Source: Pigmentiphaga sp.
GTDB lineage: Bacteria > Pseudomonadota > Gammaproteobacteria > Burkholderiales > Burkholderiaceae_B
Assembly (NCBI GenBank): GCA_023228945.1
Contig: JALOAI010000021.1
Coordinates: 29,542-93,541, forward strand
Direction: 5' to 3'
Length of the DNA: 64,000 nucleotides
Below the pieces are notes generated by a model, which worked only from the letters and a program-made list of their open reading frames with translations, did not search any database and was not told the DNA's origin. Numbering within the stretch: the stretch's first letter is position 1; each line of letters begins with the position of its first letter. The position numbers and the translations under genes are program-made. Positions 16,000-25,353 of the stretch are shown here, in pieces.

Positions 16000-16908
16000 T
16001 CACGCGGTAGACGTGGTCCGAGTCCGCAACGCCTCCCCCAACATGCGCGAAAAAGCCTGCGCAGCGGGCGAAAGACCAGCGCCCTGGCGCCGGAAGATGC
16101 CCACCTGCCGGCTGGGTTTCGGCACACCCATCGGCCGCTGGCACAGCCCCTCCATATTGAGCTCCGGCAACGTGATCGCCGGGATCATGGTCAAGCCGAA
16201 GCCCGCGCGCACCATGCTCAATGCGGTAACGCTGTTGAGCGTTTGATACTCGGCCTGCTTGCCGCGGGCCAGCACGGCCAGCGTCTCGCGCACCATCTGA
16301 TAGGTTTGCGAGCTTGCCGCCACCAGGATCATGGTTTCGTCTGCCAGTTGCTTCCAGTCGATCTCCGGCTGCGTACTCAACGGATGGCCAATCGGCAAAA
16401 TGCAGGCCAGCTCGTCTTCAAATAATGGCTCAAAGTCGAGCTGCCGGATGTCCGGCATGGCCGAGCCCACCGCCAGGTCGACCTTGCCGGCCGCCAGCGT
16501 TTCAAGGATCTGCCGGTTGTGATCCTCATACAACCGCAACGCGATACCCGGGTGTTGTTGGCGAAACGCCGACATGACCCGCAGTACGGCGCCACAGGCA
16601 AGCGATGGCAGAGTGGCCACCGCCAGTTGCCCCTGCTCCAAACGAGCCAGGGCCTGGGCTTGCTGATAGGCCTCCTGCAGGTGGTCCAGCCCGGCGCGCA
16701 TGCGATCCAGCAGTTGCTCGCCCGCCGGCAGCAACTGGACCCGGCGCGTACTGCGCTCGAAGAGCGGCAGCTCCAGGGCGTCTTCAAGTTCGCGGATCAT
16801 CTGCGAGAACGCGGGCTGCGTCATGCCCAGCCGCTGGGCGGCGCGCGAAAAGGACAAGGTATCGGCCAGGGCCAGGAAGCCTTCGACCTGACGGAGTCTG
16901 ATTTTCAT
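16000..16908 (-). CDS. LysR-family regulator of the amidohydrolase island
   Basis: 302 residues. N-terminal HTH (FLALADTLSFSRAAQRLGMTQPAFSQMIRELEDALELPLFER) and C-terminal effector domain. It is divergent from the amidohydrolase-aldolase-Bug operon; the A+T-rich gap contains a LysR-type T-N11-A palindrome at 16931-16946. Confidence 0.95.
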   Translation of the reverse strand: MKIRLRQVEGFLALADTLSFSRAAQRLGMTQPAFSQMIRELEDALELPLFERSTRRVQLLPAGEQLLDRMRAGLDHLQEAYQQAQALARLEQGQLAVATLPSLACGAVLRVMSAFRQQHPGIALRLYEDHNRQILETLAAGKVDLAVGSAMPDIRQLDFEPLFEDELACILPIGHPLSTQPEIDWKQLADETMILVAASSQTYQMVRETLAVLARGKQAEYQTLNSVTALSMVRAGFGLTMIPAITLPELNMEGLCQRPMGVPKPSRQVGIFRRQGAGLSPAAQAFSRMLGEALRTRTTSTA

Positions 16909-16930
16909 AGGCTTAGCCTATTAATTGGAA

Positions 16931-16946
16931 TGAAATTAGTATTTCA
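16931..16946. promoter_or_regulatory. Probable LysR-type operator
   Basis: TGAAAT-TAGT-ATTTCA, perfect 6-bp arms, in the A+T-rich gap between the LysR gene and the amidohydrolase operon. It is 22 bases upstream of the LysR start, the place where LysR proteins usually bind to control both directions. Confidence 0.5.
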
Positions 16947-17082
16947 AATTATATAAGCGCTTTGCCATAATGGTTGCCTTTCACGCGCAAGGTCTGATTT
17001 GCCATTGGCAAGTCCTTGGCTACGTCTGGCACGCCGCCGTCCGCCTAGGCGATCCGGCAACAGGATCAAGAGGAGGCGTCCC

Positions 17083-18051
17083 GTGGGCCGCTACATTGAT
17101 GTTCACCACCATATCCTGCCTCCCGGCTACGTTGAAGCGGTAGGCGCCATCAAAATTGGCGCTCAAGGTTCGTCGGGCCGGTTGCCGCACTGGACGGTGG
17201 AGGACGCGCTCGAGCGCATGGACGCCGCGGACGTGGCCTGCGCCATAACCTCGATCAGCGCACCGGGCCTGGAGGTGGCGGACGATGTCGCCGCGCGCCT
17301 GGCTCGCGCCTGCAACGAAGTGGCACTGGATATGTGCGCAAACCATCCACGCCGGTTCGGCTGTTTTGCCACGGTACCGCTGGTGAGCCTCGACGCCGCC
17401 TTGGCGGAGGTGGCCTTCGCCTACGAGCAGGGGCCGGCGGATGGTGTTTGCCTGTTGTCGAACTTCCGCGGCAAATACTTGGGGGACGAAAGCCTGTGGC
17501 CCTTGTATGAGGAGCTGGATCGCCGGAGCGCCGTGGTATTCGTGCATCCCACGTCGCCTGTGGCGCCGGTGGCCGTGGCGGGGCTCTCCTTGTCATCGCT
17601 CGACTTCACGTTCGACACCGCGCGAGCCGTGGCTTCGTTGATCTTCTCGGGCGTGCTCCAGCGCTTTCCGGGAATCCGGTTCATTTTTTCGCATATGGGC
17701 GGAGCGATGCCTTACATCGCGGATCGTATCGAGGTGCTGGCCCGCAACGACGAGCGGTTGCAGTCCTATATTCCGAATGGCATACGTGTCGAGCTGGCCA
17801 AGTGCTATTTCGATACCGCGTTGTCGGCAAATGAGGTCACATTTTCGGCGATGCGTGCGATTTCAGGAATCGACAATCTGTTGTTTGGCACCGATTACCC
17901 GTTCGGGCCCCGGGACCAGGTCGCGAGTGCGGCAAGCGCGCTGCGCGATAGATGCCACGATGCCTGTCGGCCCCTCGATGCCGGCGAACACCGGCAGATC
18001 GCGCGCGGCAACGCGGAGCAGCTGTTCCCGCGCTGGCGCGGGATGGATTGA
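17083..18051 (+). CDS. ACMSD-like amidohydrolase/decarboxylase
   Basis: 322 residues of the amidohydrolase_2 family that includes 2-amino-3-carboxymuconate semialdehyde decarboxylase and gamma-resorcylate decarboxylase. Metal ligands are readable: His8-x-His10 in DVHHH, His155 in VFVHPTS, His204 in FSHMGG and Asp271 in FGTDYPFG. The start is GTG 17083, with a perfect AGGAGG six bases upstream; a longer frame from 16999 adds an Arg-rich leader unlike the family. A non-oxidative decarboxylase or hydrolase of an aromatic acid derivative is the likely role. First gene of a three-gene operon. Confidence 0.9.
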   Translation: MGRYIDVHHHILPPGYVEAVGAIKIGAQGSSGRLPHWTVEDALERMDAADVACAITSISAPGLEVADDVAARLARACNEVALDMCANHPRRFGCFATVPLVSLDAALAEVAFAYEQGPADGVCLLSNFRGKYLGDESLWPLYEELDRRSAVVFVHPTSPVAPVAVAGLSLSSLDFTFDTARAVASLIFSGVLQRFPGIRFIFSHMGGAMPYIADRIEVLARNDERLQSYIPNGIRVELAKCYFDTALSANEVTFSAMRAISGIDNLLFGTDYPFGPRDQVASAASALRDRCHDACRPLDAGEHRQIARGNAEQLFPRWRGMD

Positions 18052-18108
18052 ATCGTTTCGCAAGGTGCAAATGTTCAACGCTTTTCATTCGCCATTGGGA
18101 GAAAGCTG

Positions 18109-18909
18109 ATGCCGCATGCCGGACGAAGTCTCGCCTTGGAGGCGGTGGGCCGGGAGCTGGACTGGCCCGCGATGCCCGTCTTCGACGACCCCGAGCAGGA
18201 ACGCCAGCATCGCAAGCAACAGCTTGCCCTCGCCTTCCGGGTGTTCGCGCACTATGGATTCGACTGGGGAATCGGTGGGCACATCACCTGTCGCGATCCG
18301 ATCGACACGGACCATTTTTGGGTGAACCCCATCGGCGTGCATTTTTCGCATATCCGGGTGTCGGATTTGTTGCTGGTGGATAAAAGCGGGCAAGTGGTCA
18401 TCGGGGATAGGCCCACCAGTGCGGCCGCCTACGCGATCCATTCGCGAATCCACCACGCCCGGCCGGACATCGTGGCGGCCTGTCACGCCCATGCGCGCTA
18501 TGGCGTGACGTTTTCCACCCTGGGCTGCCTGTTGGAGCCCATATCGCAGGAAACCTGCAGCTTCTACAACGATCACGGCCTGTACTCCGAATATGGCGGC
18601 GTGGCTGCGATCCGGGAGGAGGGCGACCGTATCGCCGAGGCCTTGGGCCCGGGCAAAGCCGTCATTTGCCAAAACCACGGTCCTATTACCGTGGGGCACA
18701 GCGTCGACGAAGCTGTTTGGTGGTTCATTCGGCTGGAACGCGCCTGTGAGCAGACACTCATGGCCAGAGCCGCCGGCGGGGCACGCCCGATCCCGCCCGA
18801 GGTGGCGGCCTTGGCGGCGCAGCAACTTGGCTCGCACCAGGCGGGCTGGTTCAGTATTCAACCGATCCTCGAGAAGATTCGCCGGACCGAGCCGGACGTC
18901 TGGGACTGA
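18109..18909 (+). CDS. Class II aldolase/adducin family protein
   Basis: 266 residues. Zinc ligands His126-x-His128 in CHAHARYG and His190 in QNHGPITVG are present. The Glu used by fuculose-1-phosphate-type aldolases is not: the equivalent loop reads TSAAAYAIHSRIH, as in adducin-like members, so classical aldolase chemistry is doubtful; decarboxylase or hydrolase activity is possible. It sits 57 bases after the amidohydrolase and 70 before the Bug gene. Confidence 0.88.
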   Translation: MPHAGRSLALEAVGRELDWPAMPVFDDPEQERQHRKQQLALAFRVFAHYGFDWGIGGHITCRDPIDTDHFWVNPIGVHFSHIRVSDLLLVDKSGQVVIGDRPTSAAAYAIHSRIHHARPDIVAACHAHARYGVTFSTLGCLLEPISQETCSFYNDHGLYSEYGGVAAIREEGDRIAEALGPGKAVICQNHGPITVGHSVDEAVWWFIRLERACEQTLMARAAGGARPIPPEVAALAAQQLGSHQAGWFSIQPILEKIRRTEPDVWD

Positions 18910-18979
18910 CCACGCGCCGAAGGCGCTGCCACAAGTCAGGGCCGGCTTCGACACACGATGGACATAGGGAGAGAGACCA

Positions 18980-19972
18980 ATGCTTAAGAAACGATGGATA
19001 AAAGCCCTGCCGCTGGCGGTCGGGGCGCTGGCGATGTGCCTGAGCGCCGGCAAGGCCGCACTGGCGTCGGCCGATGGTTACCCGGATAAGCCGGTAAGCC
19101 TGGTGATTCCCTTCGCGCCGGGCGGGGCGACCGATCGGCTGGGGCGCATGGTGGCGCAAGGCCTGGCGCAGCGCTGGAGTGTTCCTGTCGTGGTGGAGAA
19201 CCGCAGTGGCGCCGGCGGCAACGTTGGCGCGGAAGTCGCGGCCCGCGCCAAGCCTGACGGATACACCTTGTTGTTCACCGCCAGCAACGTCTTTACGGTC
19301 ACGCCGCATTTGTTCCGTTCCGCGCTCGATCCCATGACGGCGTTTGCGCCGGTGGGCATGGTGGCGACCGAGATGTTCACGCTCGTCGTGCCGTCGGCAC
19401 TTCCGGTTTCAAACTTGAAGGAACTGCTGGACCTGGCACGATCCAAACCGGATAGCCTGACCTACGGCACTCCGGGCGTGGGTTCGCCGCACAATCTGGG
19501 CAACGAACTGCTCAAATCCATGGCCGACGTCGAGATCCGGCACGTGCCATACAAAGGGGCCGCTCCGGCGATGCCCGATCTCCTCGAGGGCCGGATCGAT
19601 ATGTGGATGGGCGGTGTGATCAGCGTGTTGCCGCATATCCAGTCGGGGGCATTACGGGCCCTGGCGGTTACCGGCGCCGAGCGCAGCGAGGTTCTGCCCG
19701 AAGTCCCGACGATGGCGGAAGCGGGCATGCCGGGATACGAATTGACGAACTGGTTCGCCATCGTGGCGCCGGCGGGTACGGACGAGGCGATCGTGCGCAA
19801 GATCAACCAGGATCTGGTGGCGGTCATGAACGAGCCGGCGATTCGAAATTCGCTGGCCAAGGAAGGGATTCAAGCCACCACGAGTTCGCCGGAAGAGCTC
19901 GGGCGTATTATCCAAAGCGATTCCGATCGCTGGGGCAAGGTCATCCACGACGCCGGCATCCAAGTGGAATAA
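18980..19972 (+). CDS. Bug-family periplasmic solute receptor
   Basis: 330 residues with a signal peptide (MLKKRWIKALPLAVGALAM, cleavage near ALA). Motifs: YPDKPVSLVIPFAPGGATDRLGR, VVVENRSGAGGNVGAE, YGTPGVGSPHNLGNELL, HVPYKGAAPAM. A GGGAGAGAG run precedes ATG 18980. It closes the amidohydrolase-aldolase operon and presumably supplies its substrate. Confidence 0.95.
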   Translation: MLKKRWIKALPLAVGALAMCLSAGKAALASADGYPDKPVSLVIPFAPGGATDRLGRMVAQGLAQRWSVPVVVENRSGAGGNVGAEVAARAKPDGYTLLFTASNVFTVTPHLFRSALDPMTAFAPVGMVATEMFTLVVPSALPVSNLKELLDLARSKPDSLTYGTPGVGSPHNLGNELLKSMADVEIRHVPYKGAAPAMPDLLEGRIDMWMGGVISVLPHIQSGALRALAVTGAERSEVLPEVPTMAEAGMPGYELTNWFAIVAPAGTDEAIVRKINQDLVAVMNEPAIRNSLAKEGIQATTSSPEELGRIIQSDSDRWGKVIHDAGIQVE

Positions 19973-20119
19973 ACGCGGCGCCTCGGGAACCACGCCTTGG
20001 ATGCCCGGAAAACACCGGCAGCCAGGTGGCGCCCGCGGCTGCCACGCGGGGCTCGGCTTCAGTAGACCCGACCGTGCACCGTGCGGGAGAGGAAGCGGCC
20101 GGCGCGTTGCGGTCCATCA

Positions 20120-21007
20120 TCACCATGGTATCCGCGGTGCAGCCAGTCTTTCGGTCGCCTTCGGCACAGTGCCGAAGCGTTCACTACCCGCCTCCCAATC
20201 GGCCTGGGCCGCGGCCACTGCGTCGCGCGAGTGACCGACGAAGTTCCACCACATCGTCACGGGCTGGCCAAACGGCTGGCCGCCGAGCAACAGGAGGCGT
20301 CTGCCGGCGGCCAGTTCCAGCTCCAGGGATGGGCGGCCTGGCTCGAGGTATAGAAAATCCTGAGGTCCGATCTCCTGGTCTTCGAAGGACAGCCTGCCCT
20401 CCAACGGCAGCAAGCCGTGCTCGAAGCCGGCATTCAGCGGCACGCTCACTCGTCCACCAGAGGCGCTGTGCAGGTCGACGCCCAGCAGCGGGCTGTAGAG
20501 GCGGGTGGGGGCCTGCCGGCCGGCCAGTTCGCCCGCGAGCAGCGTGAGCGTGGCGCCCGCCTCTTGCCAGGTGGGCAGATCGGGATAGTGATCGAAGGCC
20601 GGCGGGATGTCGGCATGTTCGGGCGGCAGCGCGATCCACAGTTGCGCGCCATGCAGCCGCGATGCGCCGGGTAGTGAGTCTTCGGTATGCGAGATGCCGT
20701 GGCCCGCGGTCATGAGATTGACCTGGCCCGGCCGGATCACCTGTTCGGAGCCCAGGCTGTCGCGATGCATGACTTCACCGTTGATCATCCAGGTAAAGGT
20801 TTGCAGACAGGTGTGGGGATGTGCGCCCACGTGCATGCCCCCGCCGTCGGGGCCGATGTCGACCGGGCCGAGATGGTCCAGAAAACACCAGGCGCCGACC
20901 ATGCGGCGCTCGCGGGTAGGCAGGGCGCGGCCTACCTGGAAACCGACGCCGAGTTCGGCCTGACGGACGGCGATGCGTTGCGGGGTGGAAGGGTACAAAG
21001 CCTTCAT
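20120..21007 (-). CDS. Pirin-family cupin protein
   Basis: 295 residues. The pirin signature is in the N-terminal cupin: GAWCFLDHLGPVDIG...GMHVGAHPHTCLQTFTW with His pairs for metal binding, and MTAGHGISHTEDS further on. Some pirins are quercetin dioxygenases, others regulate enzymes. ATG 21007 is chosen for its AGGAG and family N-terminus (MKALYPSTPQ). It stands 114 bases after the isochorismatase-like gene on the same strand. Confidence 0.92.
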   Translation of the reverse strand: MKALYPSTPQRIAVRQAELGVGFQVGRALPTRERRMVGAWCFLDHLGPVDIGPDGGGMHVGAHPHTCLQTFTWMINGEVMHRDSLGSEQVIRPGQVNLMTAGHGISHTEDSLPGASRLHGAQLWIALPPEHADIPPAFDHYPDLPTWQEAGATLTLLAGELAGRQAPTRLYSPLLGVDLHSASGGRVSVPLNAGFEHGLLPLEGRLSFEDQEIGPQDFLYLEPGRPSLELELAAGRRLLLLGGQPFGQPVTMWWNFVGHSRDAVAAAQADWEAGSERFGTVPKATERLAAPRIPW

Positions 21008-21121
21008 GGCGTGGTCTCCTGGGGGCTGGCCCATTGACGTGCGAGACCCGTGGGATGAGCGAAGCCTCCATGAGGCTGAAGCCAACGGGCCGTAACAACC
21101 CCTATTCTAGGACGGAGCGTT

Positions 21122-21829
21122 TTATCGTGCGCCTGCCTTTTGCAGCTCCCCCTCCAAGTAAGGGATCACGTCGTCCAGACGCATAACGTTCGCATACTTG
21201 AAATGCATATCGTACAGATTGACTTGATGCGAGACGGTATTGCGGTCGAACACGCATTCTTCCACGACGCCGACCTTGTATCCCAGACTGAAGGCATCGA
21301 CTACGGTTGCCCGCACGCAGCCACTCGTGGTGTTGCCGCAGACGATCAGGGTGTCGACTCCGGCGTACTGTAAATGTGTGGTTAATGCAGTACCAAAAAA
21401 CACGCTGGCACAGCGTTTATAGATGCGGAGTTCGTCGTCGAGGGGGGTCAGCTCGGGCATCCAGGCGCGATCCCTGGTGCTCATGACGACCTTGGCGGCC
21501 CCTTTGATGCCGGCAATGCGAAAACGGTCCGGCGTGGGATTATGATCCAGAGCGGAATGGATGATGGGCAACCGCCGTTGGCGGAAAGCCTGCAGCAAGG
21601 CCTTGGTGGGCTCCAGTGCATCCCACGCCGCCATGCCGCAGCCGAACGGAAAGCGCTTGACCATGGCTTCGAGTGGTTCGGGCGTATCACCGAACACCGC
21701 ATTGCTGTTATCGATGCAGAGCAGGGCGGGGCGTCCACCCAAGTGGTCCAAGCGGCTGATGGCGGCCAGTGTTTGATCGATCTCGGAGCCCATCACTTGG
21801 CTCCAGGGGCGTTCCTTGAATGTTGACAT
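21122..21829 (-). CDS. Isochorismatase-like cysteine hydrolase
   Basis: 235 residues. The catalytic triad of the family is visible: Asp40 in LLCIDNSNA, Lys138 in RIYKRCASVFFGT and Cys171 in CGNTTSGCVRATVVDAFSLGYKV. Family members hydrolyse amides such as N-carbamoylsarcosine, nicotinamide or maleamate; the fit to N-carbamoylsarcosine/maleamate-type hydrolases looks best but is only by eye. It follows a Bug receptor gene by 22 bases, so the pair forms an operon. Confidence 0.9.
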   Translation of the reverse strand: MSTFKERPWSQVMGSEIDQTLAAISRLDHLGGRPALLCIDNSNAVFGDTPEPLEAMVKRFPFGCGMAAWDALEPTKALLQAFRQRRLPIIHSALDHNPTPDRFRIAGIKGAAKVVMSTRDRAWMPELTPLDDELRIYKRCASVFFGTALTTHLQYAGVDTLIVCGNTTSGCVRATVVDAFSLGYKVGVVEECVFDRNTVSHQVNLYDMHFKYANVMRLDDVIPYLEGELQKAGAR

Positions 21830-21851
21830 GGCAAAGTCGGAGAAGAGCGGG

Positions 21852-22850
21852 TTAGTTGGCCTGGATCCCCAGGGCGCTGGTGATGGTCTTGACCGACTCC
21901 TGGCCGCTGTTCACGGCCTGTTCGAACTCGCCAGGCTGATAGATATGTCCAATGGCGAGCAAGCCGTTGTCACGCAGCTTGTCTTGGACTTCCGGGCTGA
22001 TGATGGCGGCCTGGAACCCCTTGGCTAAACGCTGGGCGATGGGTGCGGGGAGGCGGGGCGGACCGAAAATGCCCATCCAGCCGAGGTCGGTGCTGAGCTC
22101 CGGGAACTCGTCGCGGATCAGTGGAACGTTGGCAATGGCGGGATGCTTCGTGTCGGCAAAGTTGGCGAGCAGGCGGATGCGGCCATCGTCGAGAAAAGGT
22201 AGAACATTTTGCAGCACCAGAAAACTCACCTGGGTTTGGCCACCGACCAGACCTATGGTTTGATCATTGCCGCCCTTGTAGGGTACATGCGTCATGTCGA
22301 TCTCGGCGGTCTGATTGAAAAGCTCGCCGAGAATGTGAAAAGAAGTGGCGGAGCCTGGGGTGCCGTAGAACAGTTCGGTGGCAGGGTTCTTGCCCAATGC
22401 GATCAGTTCGCCCACCGAATTGACAGGAAGGTCGGGATGAACGGCCAGCACGGTGACGTACTCGAATAACTTGATCAACGGAGTGAAGTCAGCGATTGGA
22501 TCGTATTGGGTGTCCATGCCTATCGCGGGAAGCACCATGTGCGTGCTGGGCGAACCGAAGCCGACGGTGTAGCCGTCGGGTGCAGCGTTGGCAATGCTGC
22601 GGGCGGCGATGACTCCGCTGGCGCCCGGCCGGTTGTGCACGATGATCGGAACTCCCAGATCCTTCGAGACCGTAGGCGCTATGGCGCGAGCTACGAAGTC
22701 CACGACGCCGCCTGGCGGATAGGGCACGATGAGATTGACGGGATGCCGGGGTGTCCAGACTTCCGTTGCCAGACTGGCCAGGGGTACCAGCGCCGCGATG
22801 AAGCCGGCGGTGCCAAGAATGGCTTGGGCTAGCCGTCGTTGCAGGTTCAT
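21852..22850 (-). CDS. Bug-family periplasmic solute receptor
   Basis: 332 residues with a signal peptide. Motifs: HPVNLIVPYPPGGVVDFVARA, IIVHNRPGASGVIAA (His instead of the usual Glu), YGTPGSATSFHILGEL and HVPYKGGNDQ. It heads an operon with the cysteine hydrolase, suggesting an amide-bearing acid as ligand. An A+T-rich upstream region carries a TTGT/ACAA palindrome. Confidence 0.94.
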   Translation of the reverse strand: MNLQRRLAQAILGTAGFIAALVPLASLATEVWTPRHPVNLIVPYPPGGVVDFVARAIAPTVSKDLGVPIIVHNRPGASGVIAARSIANAAPDGYTVGFGSPSTHMVLPAIGMDTQYDPIADFTPLIKLFEYVTVLAVHPDLPVNSVGELIALGKNPATELFYGTPGSATSFHILGELFNQTAEIDMTHVPYKGGNDQTIGLVGGQTQVSFLVLQNVLPFLDDGRIRLLANFADTKHPAIANVPLIRDEFPELSTDLGWMGIFGPPRLPAPIAQRLAKGFQAAIISPEVQDKLRDNGLLAIGHIYQPGEFEQAVNSGQESVKTITSALGIQAN

Positions 22851-22906
22851 GATTCACGACCTCCTTTAGGGATCAAGATGAGATAGTGTTTATCCATTTT
22901 ATTATG

Positions 22907-22926
22907 TTGTCATGATATCAATACAA
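22907..22926. promoter_or_regulatory. Imperfect 20-bp palindrome upstream of a Bug gene
   Basis: TTGTCATGAT|ATCAATACAA matches its reverse complement at 8 of 10 half-site positions. It lies 57 bases upstream of the Bug start at 22850, in an A+T-rich stretch. TTGT-N-ACAA palindromes resemble FadR-type GntR operators, but no GntR gene is in the window. Confidence 0.4.
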
Positions 22927-23081
22927 TTAAGAGCGCGGCAAGCGTTCTGATATCGGGCTTAACGCAACTTCAGGTACGGCCACGGTTTTGACGACGTTCT
23001 TCACTCGCGCTCCGCGTCATGTGGGCTTAGACTGCGGGCTCGCGGCCTACGCCACGACGCATTTTTCCCACGGAGGTTGCC

Positions 23082-24329
23082 ATTCGTCCCGCCCATCAAC
23101 TGTATTTCAACCGGCGCGTCGCGCCGCTCCTGGCCCTGGGTTTTGCCAGCGGTTTGCCGCTGGCCTTGAGCGGCGGCACGCTGCAGGCCTGGGCCACGGT
23201 CGAAGACGTGTCGTTGCAGGCCATCGGCTTTCTCACCCTGGTGGGATCGGCCTATACGCTCAAATTCCTGTGGGCTCCGCTGATCGACCGCTACGTGCCG
23301 CCCTTCCTGGGCAGGCGGCGCGGCTGGATGCTGATTACCCAGCTGGCCTTGGCCCTGTCGATTGCCGCGATGGCGTGGTTTCCGCCCAGCCAGGCATTGA
23401 TGCCGCTGGCGATGCTGGCGGTACTCGTCGCCTTTTTTTCGGCCACGCAGGATATCGCGTTCGACGCCTACCGTACCGATGTGCTGCGGCCGGATGAGCG
23501 CGGCGCGGGGGCGGCCGTGTCCGTGCTGGGATATCGGCTGGCGATGCTGGTGTCCGGCGGCCTGGCCTTGATCCTGGCCGACGCCTGGATCGGCTGGGGC
23601 AACACCTACATCCTGATGGGCGGCCTGATGGCGCTGGCCGCCGTGATTACCTTGCTGGCGCCCGAGCCGGAAGTGCAGCCCCGGCCGCCGCGTACGCTGG
23701 CCGAGGCGGTGGCGGGGCCGCTGGTGGAGTTTTTCTCCCGGCGAGGGGCGCTCACGTTGCTGGCCCTGGTGGTGCTGTACAAGCTGGGCGATGCCTTTGC
23801 GGGGGCATTGTCCACCACCTTCCTGATCCGGGGCGCGGGCTATTCGGCTACCGAGGTTGGCGCGGTGAACAAGCTGATGGGTCTGGCGGCCACCATCGTT
23901 GGCGCCCTGATCGGTGGCGGGCTACTTGCTCGGCTGGGGCTGTATCGCTCGCTGTTCCTGTTCGGCCTGGCGCAGGCCGTCTCCAACCTGGCTTATTGGC
24001 TGATCGCGGTATCCCCACAGAACCTGGCGCTGATGGCCGCCGGCGTGGGGCTCGAGAATCTGTGCGGTGGCATGGGCACCGCCGCCTTCGTCGCCTTGCT
24101 GATGGCGTTCTGCAACGCGCGCTTCACCGCCACGCAGTTTGCGCTGCTGTCGGCCCTCTCGGCCGTGGGCCGCACCTATCTGGCCGGCCCGCTGTCGCCA
24201 CCGCTGGTCGAGGCGCTGGGTTGGCCGGGCTTTTTTCTGGTGACGGTGGGAATTGCGATCCCCGGCATCTTGCTGCTGTGGTGGCTGCGCCGCGACATCC
24301 AGCGCTTGGACGAGCCGGTGCCGGCGTAG
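23082..24329 (+). CDS. AmpG-like MFS permease, apparent ATT start
   Basis: About 415 residues and some 12 hydrophobic segments. The first helix, LALGFASGLPLALSGGTLQAW, and APLIDRY...GRRRGWM loop match the AmpG/PAT family (muropeptide or acetyl-CoA type transport); the substrate is uncertain. The frame contains no ATG, GTG or TTG between the stop at 23028 and TTG 23154, which lies inside the first helix. The best start is ATT 23082, five bases after GGAGG (23072-23076), giving the N-terminus (I/M)RPAHQLYFNRRVAP. A sequencing error is the alternative. Confidence 0.82.
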   Translation: MRPAHQLYFNRRVAPLLALGFASGLPLALSGGTLQAWATVEDVSLQAIGFLTLVGSAYTLKFLWAPLIDRYVPPFLGRRRGWMLITQLALALSIAAMAWFPPSQALMPLAMLAVLVAFFSATQDIAFDAYRTDVLRPDERGAGAAVSVLGYRLAMLVSGGLALILADAWIGWGNTYILMGGLMALAAVITLLAPEPEVQPRPPRTLAEAVAGPLVEFFSRRGALTLLALVVLYKLGDAFAGALSTTFLIRGAGYSATEVGAVNKLMGLAATIVGALIGGGLLARLGLYRSLFLFGLAQAVSNLAYWLIAVSPQNLALMAAGVGLENLCGGMGTAAFVALLMAFCNARFTATQFALLSALSAVGRTYLAGPLSPPLVEALGWPGFFLVTVGIAIPGILLLWWLRRDIQRLDEPVPA

Positions 24330-24343
24330 GCCCGCCGCCGATG

Positions 24344-25231
24344 TCAGGCCTCCAGGAACAAGTTGGCCACCGTGGATCGCAGCCATTGGTTGGCGGGATC
24401 GTACTGATAGCGGGCATGCCAATGCTGCTTGATCGAGAACGATGGCAAGGGAAAGGGCGGAGGCAGGGCCTTGACCCGCGCGATCCTGACCAGCATCTGG
24501 GCCACCCGGTCTGGCACGGTGGCCACGAGGTCGGTATTGGCCAACAGGTTGCCCAGTCCCGGCAAGGTGGGCATCGATAAGGCAACCTGGCGGGCCACGC
24601 GCTGGCGCGACAGGCCTTGCTCGACCAGATCATGGCCGGTGCCCGGCGCGGTGATCACCACATGCCGTTCCTGCTCGAAGAGTTTCCCGCTTATTTTGCG
24701 CCGGATCCGCGGATGCCCGTGCCGCATCACGCAGGCGAAGGATTGGTCGAACAATGTCTGCTGATAGAAGCCCGCCTCCACGTCGGGCATGAAGCCGACG
24801 GCCAGGTCGGCATCCCCTGATTCGAGCTGCCTGGCCGTGTCGCCGCCGATGCGCAGGATGTCGACGCGCACCCCCGGCGCCTGTTTGACGATCTGGTTCA
24901 TCAGCCGCGGCAGGAACTCGAGATGGCTGATGTCCGTCATCGCGATATGAAAATGCCGGGTCGAGGTGGACGGATCGAACAGCACCTGCTGCTGGGTGGC
25001 CACGCGGAGCAATTCCAATGCCTGGCGTAGCGGCTGCACCAGTGTCAGCGCATGTGGCGTAGGCATCATCCCCGCACTGGTGCGCACGAACAGAGGGTCG
25101 TTGAACTGGCGGCGCAGGCGCGCCAGCGCCAGGCTGACCGAAGTTTGCGCCAGGCCGAGATTCTCGCCCGCCCGCGACACGCTTCGGGTTTTATAGATTT
25201 CGTCGAACACCGCCAGGAGCTTCAGGTCCAT
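24344..25231 (-). CDS. LysR-family regulator (NodD-like N-terminus)
   Basis: 295 residues. MDLKLLAVFDEIYKTRSVSRAGENLGLAQTSVSLALARLRRQFNDPLFVRT is the HTH of the NodD/NahR/LinR branch, which often respond to aromatic compounds. It is divergent from the chorismate-mutase-like, Bug, FAD oxidoreductase and metallohydrolase genes and probably controls them. It is convergent with the MFS gene, 14 bases away. Confidence 0.94.
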   Translation of the reverse strand: MDLKLLAVFDEIYKTRSVSRAGENLGLAQTSVSLALARLRRQFNDPLFVRTSAGMMPTPHALTLVQPLRQALELLRVATQQQVLFDPSTSTRHFHIAMTDISHLEFLPRLMNQIVKQAPGVRVDILRIGGDTARQLESGDADLAVGFMPDVEAGFYQQTLFDQSFACVMRHGHPRIRRKISGKLFEQERHVVITAPGTGHDLVEQGLSRQRVARQVALSMPTLPGLGNLLANTDLVATVPDRVAQMLVRIARVKALPPPFPLPSFSIKQHWHARYQYDPANQWLRSTVANLFLEA

Positions 25232-25353
25232 TATTAAGAATTCCGCTAGCCTTTATTTAGGTGACTGGATAGACATGATAAAGGGTGGAGGGTAAGCTTT
25301 TTGCGGTGTCGAAACCGTGCTCCACGGACGATTTTCTGTTTGGTCTTCACAGC

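Noticed and set aside
22988..23497. 169-codon frame at the start of the MFS gene
   Set aside because: It overlaps the MFS reading frame, whose translation gives proper membrane helices, while this frame gives none.
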